A stretch of 37,803 nt of DNA, taken from the NCBI GenBank assembly GCA_017965445.1, contig JAGCPZ010000065.1, positions 1 to 37,803 on the forward strand, given 5' to 3'. This document shows, piece after piece, positions 32,216 through 37,803 of the stretch. The notes below the pieces were generated by a model. That model searched no databases and was not told where the DNA came from. It worked only from the letters and a program-made list of their open reading frames with translations. How positions within the stretch are numbered: the stretch's first letter is position 1; the number at the start of each line of letters is the position of its first letter. A program made the position numbers and the translations under genes. The DNA is from Fibrobacter sp. GTDB lineage: Bacteria; Fibrobacterota; Fibrobacteria; Fibrobacterales; Fibrobacteraceae.

Positions 32216-33091
32216 TTATTTGGAAGCGCGTTTCAACATGCTTACCAGGAACTTGTAGAAGCCTTGGACATGGCTGTTGTCCTGCTTGTTCTTGATACAA
32301 GAAATCACGATGTCACGCTTGAGTTCGGCATCGGTTATTTCCAGCAACTTGATTTTGCGGTTGTTGATTTTACCCCACGAGAACTCGGGCCAAAAACCAA
32401 CACCGATACCGCTTGCAATAGCGTCCTTAACAGCGAGGGCGTTGTCACTTTCAAAAATGACGTGGGACTTGAAACCGATCTGACGGCAGAAATCTTCGCA
32501 AATAATATGCAGTTGTTTGGAACCATACAGCCCGATAAAATTGGTGTCACCCAGTTCGTGCAGCGAAATGCTATCGCGTTTCCTGTATTCCGCAGTATTG
32601 GGGACGGCGAGGTAGATTTTTTCGGAGCACACGAAGGTCTCGACATCGGGATTATCTTCTGGATGATAATGGGCAAACGTTTGGATACAGATATCGTACA
32701 GGGTGGATTCTTCTCTTTGCACAAGGTAAAAACGCAGGTTAGGTGGTGCATTGCGCTTGTACTGCACCACAGCATTGGTCACAAACGAAGATGCGGCTAG
32801 CACCTTAAGACTAATCGTAACCGTCTGCAAGTCCGATTTTGCCCTGAGTCTTGCCGGAAGGGCTTCGAGGTCCTCGTAGAGCGGCTTGACCTTCTTGTAG
32901 AAATAATTGCCTGCTTCAGTCAACTTGATGTTTCGGCCTTGAGTCTTGAAGAGCTTGACGCCGAGCTCGTCTTCGAGCTTGTGGATGGCGTGCGTCAACG
33001 CCGGTTGCACAATGCAGAGAGTCTTTGCACTCTTGGTCACGTGTTCGGTGCGAGCCACTTCTAGGAAGTATTTAATATGCGTCAGTTCCAT
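32216..33091 (-). CDS. LysR-family transcriptional regulator
   Basis: 291 residues. N-terminal helix-turn-helix MELTHIKYFLEVARTEHVTKSA to about residue 60 (QPALTHAIHKLEDELGVKLF), then the LysR substrate domain. It ends 5 bases from the convergent RelA-type gene. Its promoter region carries TTGAAA-N17-TAAATA (- strand, near 33154-33126). Effector and targets unknown. Confidence 0.9.
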   Translation of the reverse strand: MELTHIKYFLEVARTEHVTKSAKTLCIVQPALTHAIHKLEDELGVKLFKTQGRNIKLTEAGNYFYKKVKPLYEDLEALPARLRAKSDLQTVTISLKVLAASSFVTNAVVQYKRNAPPNLRFYLVQREESTLYDICIQTFAHYHPEDNPDVETFVCSEKIYLAVPNTAEYRKRDSISLHELGDTNFIGLYGSKQLHIICEDFCRQIGFKSHVIFESDNALAVKDAIASGIGVGFWPEFSWGKINNRKIKLLEITDAELKRDIVISCIKNKQDNSHVQGFYKFLVSMLKRASK

Positions 33092-33185
33092 CGTTGCACC
33101 TCAGCCGATTCATCATTTTTATTTATGGTTCAATATATAATTTTTCAACCACTTCGTACTGACGGTTAACATCAACTGAAGGGAC

Positions 33186-33257
33186 TTAAGCAAAGCATAT
33201 AACGACAAGGAACAGGATGCATTCGATTGCCATAGCTATTATGTTAACGAGTTTCAT
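33186..33257 (-). CDS. 23-residue hydrophobic small protein
   Basis: MKLVNIIAMAIECILFLVVI plus CFA: almost entirely a membrane helix with a single Glu. AAGGAG stands 8 bases before the ATG and a good promoter lies upstream, so translation is likely. It lies 94 bases upstream of the LysR gene on the same strand. Its 5' region is closely similar to that of the 643-residue lipoprotein gene. No homolog recognised. Confidence 0.65.
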   Translation of the reverse strand: MKLVNIIAMAIECILFLVVICFA

Positions 33258-33301
33258 GATAAATCTCCTTGATTAGGTTGACGTTTCTTGTTTACATCTA
33301 T

Positions 33302-33330
33302 AATATACCCTCTGAGATTCATCAAATCAA
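33302..33330 (-). promoter_or_regulatory. Promoter of the 23-residue ORF
   Basis: TTGATT (33330-33325), 17 bases, TATATT (33307-33302), - strand; a GTAAACAAGAAAC box follows downstream, shared with the 36 kb locus. Confidence 0.65.
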
Positions 33331-33419
33331 ATATATAATTTCTTAGTTATTGATAAATATTATTGATTAATAGAAGCAAAGCCCTTGTTTTTTTTACGGT
33401 CGATAGGTATCTAATACAA

Positions 33420-33977
33420 TCAAAAGACTTTGTCAATAGTTTCGATAAATTCCGTGTAGGCAAACGTTCCCTTAAGGCTTGCAAGGGCACGGGCAAGCCC
33501 GCGGAAATGCCACTCGTGCGACGCCTTATCCTTGACACAGAACAAGTCCCACACCTTATCGCCAATCACTTGGAAGTCGCGATAGATGGCACGGATATTA
33601 CTTAATTTATCCGCAATAGCCACAATTTTCACATTATTGTCCGCTGCAGAAAGGCGTTCGATAGCCTCTTCTTTACGCAGTCGCCAGCTTTCTTCGCGGC
33701 TCTTGCCCTCGAACTCGATATCAGATTCCGCTTCAACAAGCTCTGCAATGCGTTTGCCGAATTCACGTTCGATATCCTTGAGCGTAACAGCCGTATCTTC
33801 TACGGTGTCGTGCAGGGCCGCGGCGGCCAGAAGTTCTTGGTCGCTAGTCATGGTGGCGGCAATAGAGACGGCCTCCATCGGGTGGACGATGTACGGGAAG
33901 CCCTTCCCCTTGCGTTCTGCACCCCGATGCGCCTTGACAGCAAAAACAATCGCCTTATCAAGAATTGAAGTATCCAT
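33420..33977 (-). CDS. Small HD-domain alarmone hydrolase (SpoT-N/MESH1-like)
   Basis: 185 residues from ATG 33977 (TGGAGGA upstream; the frame extends further without a site). HD phosphohydrolase motifs: AHRG (16-19), YIVHPMEA (29-36), AALHDTVEDT (53-62, the His-Asp pair) and KIVAIADKLSNIR. These are those of the ppGpp 3'-pyrophosphohydrolase domain. Absence of a synthetase domain makes it a stand-alone small alarmone hydrolase, probably countering the synthetase at 31101. Confidence 0.82.
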   Translation of the reverse strand: MDTSILDKAIVFAVKAHRGAERKGKGFPYIVHPMEAVSIAATMTSDQELLAAAALHDTVEDTAVTLKDIEREFGKRIAELVEAESDIEFEGKSREESWRLRKEEAIERLSAADNNVKIVAIADKLSNIRAIYRDFQVIGDKVWDLFCVKDKASHEWHFRGLARALASLKGTFAYTEFIETIDKVF

Positions 33978-34032
33978 GTTTAATCCTCCAAGAAATAATA
34001 TATAATCTTGATTCCCCATAATACATCACCGG

Positions 34033-34061
34033 AATAAAAATAACAACCCCCGAAGGGGTTG
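34033..34061 (-). terminator. Terminator of the 643-residue lipoprotein gene
   Basis: On the - strand CAACCCC-TTCG-GGGGTTG (34061-34044) followed by TTATTTTTATT: 7-bp stem closed by a stable TTCG loop. Confidence 0.88.
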
Positions 34062-34091
34062 CTTGTTTGATACATTCTTTCTTTTGCTTTT

Positions 34092-36023
34092 TTATTTCAC
34101 CTCCTCGGCCTTATTCGTCTTAACAGGAATGAAGAAGGAACGGTAAGCGTAATCAGCTTGTTCAATCACTTCGGCTCGAGCGTTCTCTGGGAAAGCGCGC
34201 ATGACCGTTTCAAGAATTTCCTTCTTTGTCATCCAGACGAACGCATACCTGTCAGACACGTCTTCACTGTAGCCACCGCCTTTTGTACTTGTGTGATGAG
34301 TTACAAGCGAGGCGCTGTATTCGGCAAAGTCAACCGTGTGCGTGTTGATATCGTCATACACACCAATGCCACTGTAAGGGATGAGTCCTAAAGCAATCCG
34401 TGCATTCCCTTCGGTATTGGCCAGCACCGCAGAGACTCCAATCTTATAGCCCCAGCTATATTTATCCCTAGAACCACTGACTTTTCCGGCTTTTGTCTTG
34501 CTCACCAGACGAGTTACCGTATGAGGGAGATAGCTAGTGACAAAATACTGTTCGTTCTCGCCCTTTTTATAGACTCCGGTAGCACCGCTCTTGAATCCCA
34601 CAGACTTGAACACATCCATAAGGCTCTTGTAGTGGCCATTCACCTTGTAAGCCTCATAGATTTCATTATAGAAGTCTTCCGGCATACCCATGTTAGATGC
34701 ATCGCTCCAAATGGCTCCTGCGTCTTTATTCGATTTCGGAGCGGCACCGGCATAAAGCCTAGATGCATTCCATTTGTAGGTGTTGTGATTCAACGCATAC
34801 TTCTTGTCCGCCTGCTTATCGGAAGAAGATCCACTATAGAGCCACTTGTTTCTTAAAACTTCGTTATACTTGATTTGCTTGAGTTCTGCGGAGAAAACTT
34901 GACCGCGATACTTGGAACCATACTTGATATAGATGGGCGTCGAATGGCGAACGATTGGGTTTGCATCAACTACGTTGCGATATTCCGTGATTTTCTTATA
35001 AATACGTTCGATAGCATCGGGGTTGTCGTCGATCAAGGAGTAATAGAGGACAGATGCTATGGCAAGCTGCATCACCATTTTGGCGTCCTGAGCTCGCATA
35101 AGGGCTCGCCAGACATAACCTTCTTGTTCCCACACAAGGCTGCGGTCCGCATACTGGTCGTAAATGCTCAAGAAGTCCGAAACGCGAGCATCCTTACCGG
35201 GAAGATTCGTCGTCTTCGTAATCAGTTCAATCAAGTTAATGGCGTGCTGACGGGCAGGCATAACAGCAACAGCAGAACCTACAGATTCATCGCCCCACTT
35301 TTTTACTGCCGCCTTGAGCGCTTCGTACTTGTCTTCATCGGTAGGATACTTTACATTGTCATTATTGATACTGATAATCTTGCCGTTCAATTCGTCAAGA
35401 CCGCACTTCAGGACACTATAAAGATTCTTGCGTTCTTCCAGTTTTTTTCCGTAATTTTCTTTTGCAAATTGGTTGTCAATTTCGGAACGCATTTCCTGGA
35501 GTATGGCCTCGATATTCGCAAGCTGGGCATTCACTTGCTGGAATGCTTCTTCTACATTGAATTCCGACTTCTCTTCCGGGAAAAGCCAGCCCAGCAAAGC
35601 ATTTTTCGCCTTGGACCACATTCCCATCGTATAACCATCAATCATGCCATCAAGCCAGTCTTCGCCCTTGCCAAGAATTTTTTCGGCAATTCCCTTGTAG
35701 GGAAAATCAGAATCGAACAGGTTGTCAGCAAGCAGCTCGGCACCCGTCTTGAGGAGAGCCTTGCGAGCAGGCACCGCCGTGTAATTGTATTCGGCAATGA
35801 CCTTTTCGTTCAAGGTAACGATATCGAAGCTAGCCTTGCCAGTAATTTCGATGGTCGGTTTATCGGAGAAAGTCTTCGGCATCGCCACATTCTCGGAAAC
35901 CGCATCTTTGCCATCAATACTTGCGGCAAGAGGCGAGCTTTCATCGTTCGAGCATCCGGAGAAAAACACCGAACCAAAAATCATAATGGCTGCAATGGAC
36001 ATTTGGGAGAACGCGGTTTTCAT
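34092..36023 (-). CDS. Large lipoprotein of unknown function
   Basis: 643 residues; lipobox FFSGC (Cys24), so exported and lipid-anchored. Not recognised. Residues about 95-150 hold amphipathic and Gly/Trp-rich helices (GIAEKILGKGEDWLDGMIDG), 155-205 a predicted coiled coil (QVNAQLANIEAILQEMRSE), 230-350 more helices; the C-terminal 250 residues look beta-rich. A helical bundle followed by a beta part is reminiscent of pore-forming toxin-like proteins, but no motif proves it. Promoter TTGACG-N17-TAGATT at 36097-36069 and AAAGGAG before the ATG. Monocistronic. Confidence 0.75.
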   Translation of the reverse strand: MKTAFSQMSIAAIMIFGSVFFSGCSNDESSPLAASIDGKDAVSENVAMPKTFSDKPTIEITGKASFDIVTLNEKVIAEYNYTAVPARKALLKTGAELLADNLFDSDFPYKGIAEKILGKGEDWLDGMIDGYTMGMWSKAKNALLGWLFPEEKSEFNVEEAFQQVNAQLANIEAILQEMRSEIDNQFAKENYGKKLEERKNLYSVLKCGLDELNGKIISINNDNVKYPTDEDKYEALKAAVKKWGDESVGSAVAVMPARQHAINLIELITKTTNLPGKDARVSDFLSIYDQYADRSLVWEQEGYVWRALMRAQDAKMVMQLAIASVLYYSLIDDNPDAIERIYKKITEYRNVVDANPIVRHSTPIYIKYGSKYRGQVFSAELKQIKYNEVLRNKWLYSGSSSDKQADKKYALNHNTYKWNASRLYAGAAPKSNKDAGAIWSDASNMGMPEDFYNEIYEAYKVNGHYKSLMDVFKSVGFKSGATGVYKKGENEQYFVTSYLPHTVTRLVSKTKAGKVSGSRDKYSWGYKIGVSAVLANTEGNARIALGLIPYSGIGVYDDINTHTVDFAEYSASLVTHHTSTKGGGYSEDVSDRYAFVWMTKKEILETVMRAFPENARAEVIEQADYAYRSFFIPVKTNKAEEVK

Positions 36024-36068
36024 GATAGGCTCCTTTTTGAAAGGTTATTGTTTCTTGTTTACGTTCCT

Positions 36069-36097
36069 AATCTATCTCCCAAAATCCATAACGTCAA
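36069..36097 (-). promoter_or_regulatory. Promoter of the lipoprotein gene
   Basis: TTGACG (36097-36092), 17 bases, TAGATT (36074-36069), followed by GTAAACAAGAAAC; the whole 5' region parallels 33250-33340. Confidence 0.65.
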
Positions 36098-36140
36098 ATA
36101 CATAATTTTCATTGTTTCAATAAATTTTATTGATGATTTA

Positions 36141-36255
36141 GGGGGGCGTTACGGGGGCGTCCCCCGTTTGAAGGGGTGATGGAAGACCCGGACCTTCGGC
36201 AGGCTCAAGGACCTTGTACGGGGCTGCAATCAGGGGGAAACTTCCCCCTTTTTTC
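36141..36255 (+). repeat. GC-rich palindromes and hairpin terminator upstream of pgi
   Basis: ACGGGGG-CGT-CCCCCGT (36151-36167), a type C-like GGCAGGCTCAAGG patch, then AGGGGGA-AACT-TCCCCCT (36232-36249) followed by TTTTTC. The last is a complete intrinsic terminator on +, directly before a TATATT -10-like box (36256-36261). Confidence 0.65.
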
Positions 36256-36304
36256 TATATTTGACCTCCGTAACATAAACCGCGTGTGCGGAAAGGATTA
36301 ATCT

Positions 36305-37803
36305 ATGTCTAAACTGACAGATTCTATGGAATGGAAGGCCCTTGAGGCCCATGCCGAAGTCGCCAAGACTTGGCAAATGAAGGAACTCTTCGCAAAGGAC
36401 CCGGCTCGTGCCGAAAAATTCAGCGCCGAAGCTTGCGGACTCTTCCTGGACTACTCCAAGAACATCATCACCGACGAAACCATGGCGAAGCTCCAGGACC
36501 TCCTGAAGTCTGCCGGTTTCGAAGACATGCGCGCCAAGTACTTCGCTGGCGAAAAGATTAACACCACCGAAAAGCGCGCCGTGCTCCACACTGCGCTCCG
36601 CTACAAGGGCAACGAGGCGATTTGCGTCGATGGCAAGGACGTGATGCCCGAAGTTCGCGCCGTGCTCAAGCACATGGAAGAATTCACCCACCTCGTCCGC
36701 AGCGGCAAGTGGAAGGGCCACACCGGCAAGTCCATCAAGTACGTGGTGAACATCGGTATCGGCGGTTCCGACCTCGGTCCGGTGATGGTCACCGAAGCTT
36801 TGAAGCCGTATGCTGAAAAGCCGATTGCCGGCGAAACCTCCCCGGAAGTCTATTTTGTTTCTAACATCGACGGCACCCACATGGCCGAAACCCTCAAGAA
36901 GGTGAACATCGAAGAAACGCTCTTCATCGTCGCTTCCAAGACGTTCACGACTCTTGAAACCATGACCAACGCCGAAACCGCAAAGGCAGCCGTTCTCAAG
37001 GCATTTAACGACGACAAGTCCGCTATCGCAAAGCACTTCGTCGCACTCTCCACCAACACCGAAGCCGTTACCGAATTCGGTATCGACCCGGCAAACATGT
37101 TCGAATTCTGGAACTGGGTTGGCGGCCGCTACTCCCTGTGGTCTGCAATCGGTCTCTCCATCGCTCTCCGCATCGGCTTCGAAAACTACATGAAGCTCCA
37201 CCAGGGCGCCTACGAAATGGATCAGCATTTCAAGACCGCTCCGGCTGACAAGAACTTGCCCGTCATCCTCGCCCTCATCGGCGTGTGGTACAACAACTTC
37301 TTCGGTGCATCCAGCTACGCCATGCTCCCGTACGACCAGTACCTCCACCGCCTCGCCGCCTACTTCCAGCAGGCCGACATGGAATCCAACGGCAAGACCG
37401 TTGACCGTGACAGCAAGCGCGTGAACTACCAGACGGGTCCGATCCTCTGGGGCGAACCGGGCACCAACGGCCAGCACGCCTTCTACCAGCTCATCCACTA
37501 GGGCACCAAGATGATTCCGTGCGACTTCATCGCCCCGGCAAACAGCCACAACAAGATTGGCGATCACCACCAGAAGTTGCTTTCCAACTTCTTCGCCCAG
37601 CCGGAAGCTTTGATGAACGGCAAGACTCTCGCCCAGGCTCAGGAAGAACTCCGTGCCGCCGGCAAGTCCGAAGAAGAAATCGCATTCCTCGCTCCGCACA
37701 AGGTATTCGAAGGCAACAAGCCGACGAACTCCATCATGATGGACTACGTGAGCCCGGAACGCCTTGGCGCTCTCATCGCCATGTACGAACACAAGATCTT
37801 CAC
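36305..37803 (+). pseudogene. pgi: Glucose-6-phosphate isomerase interrupted by an in-frame TAG
   Basis: PGI interconverts glucose-6-P and fructose-6-P. The frame from 36305 reads normally ([34 protein letters not shown] signature 1; [13 protein letters not shown]) and hits TAG at 37499-37501 (codon 399), exactly where homologs have Gln in LIHQGTK. The same frame then continues as PGI ([20 protein letters not shown]...) to the window end, still before the C-terminal Lys signature. The truncated product would keep the active-site His but lose the rest of the active site. A single C-to-T change (CAG to TAG) or a sequencing error explains it. Ribosome site AAAGGA. Confidence 0.9.

Noticed and set aside
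36230..37792. 520-residue open frame antisense to pgi
   Set aside because: No ribosome site or family motifs; it mirrors the codon bias of pgi. Similar long antisense frames oppose metY (11464-12966) and the RsbU-like gene (28856-30406).
1..37803. CRISPR arrays, tRNA or rRNA genes, insertion sequences
   Set aside because: No regularly spaced direct repeats, no tRNA cloverleaf or rRNA segments, and no transposase were recognised; repeats are short dispersed palindromes.

Overview
The window looks like a chromosomal segment of a Fibrobacter species. The best marker is the protein at 25774-26340, which carries the Fibrobacter-specific FISUMP motif (NLGNKIWMAENL). Porin-type and TonB-type outer-membrane proteins and several lipoproteins indicate a diderm cell. 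The intergenic regions are full of short palindromic repeats.

Layout. (1) 1-13132 is a sulfur block. It holds the 3' part of a nitrogenase-like component 1 gene, then a porin plus a TauABC/SsuABC-type transporter (1750-5588, + strand). On the - strand follow a transsulfuration operon (mccB-like, mccA-like, SAM methyltransferase; 8882 down to 5707), mnmA, and metY-cysK (12957 down to 10621). (2) 13565-14116 is an hsp20 gene behind a sigma-54-type promoter. (3) 14224-21376 is a zinc block: Fur-family regulator (Zur-like), znuA, znuC, znuB, two small His/Cys proteins, a CCSQG-type secreted protein, a His-rich lipoprotein and a TonB receptor. (4) 21589-28198 holds a DUF58 protein, an EF-G/TetM-like GTPase, a SIMPL protein, a FISUMP lipoprotein and an AspT-type transporter. 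(5) 28208-33977 is signalling: a STAS protein, an RsbU-like phosphatase fused to an ATPase domain, a RelA-type synthetase, a LysR regulator and a small HD-type alarmone hydrolase. (6) 34092-37803 is a 643-residue lipoprotein of unknown function and pgi, which is interrupted by an in-frame amber codon.

Main discovery. Each of the three sulfur operons in the window is preceded by a very short ORF rich in cysteine codons: MCCSCKFSRN (1618-1650), MTPFFKTICCSVCCSRRC (9038-8982) and MRCRMCYQSKGGRA (13132-13088). All ten cysteine codons are TGT. The middle one has a complete attenuator: a near-consensus promoter, the leader ORF, an 8-bp antiterminator that starts at the leader stop codon, and a strong intrinsic terminator directly before mccB. 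I infer a regulon in which ribosome stalling on cysteine codons senses Cys-tRNA shortage and switches on sulfur uptake, transsulfuration and direct sulfhydrylation. The nitrogenase-like gene beside it may belong to sulfur salvage (methylthio-alkane reductase type) rather than N2 fixation, but this is a hypothesis.

Other notable points: repeat sequence has been absorbed in frame into three proteins; a 23-residue hydrophobic ORF shares its promoter region with the distant 643-residue lipoprotein gene; and the phosphatase-ATPase fusion contains a 40-residue tandem duplication.
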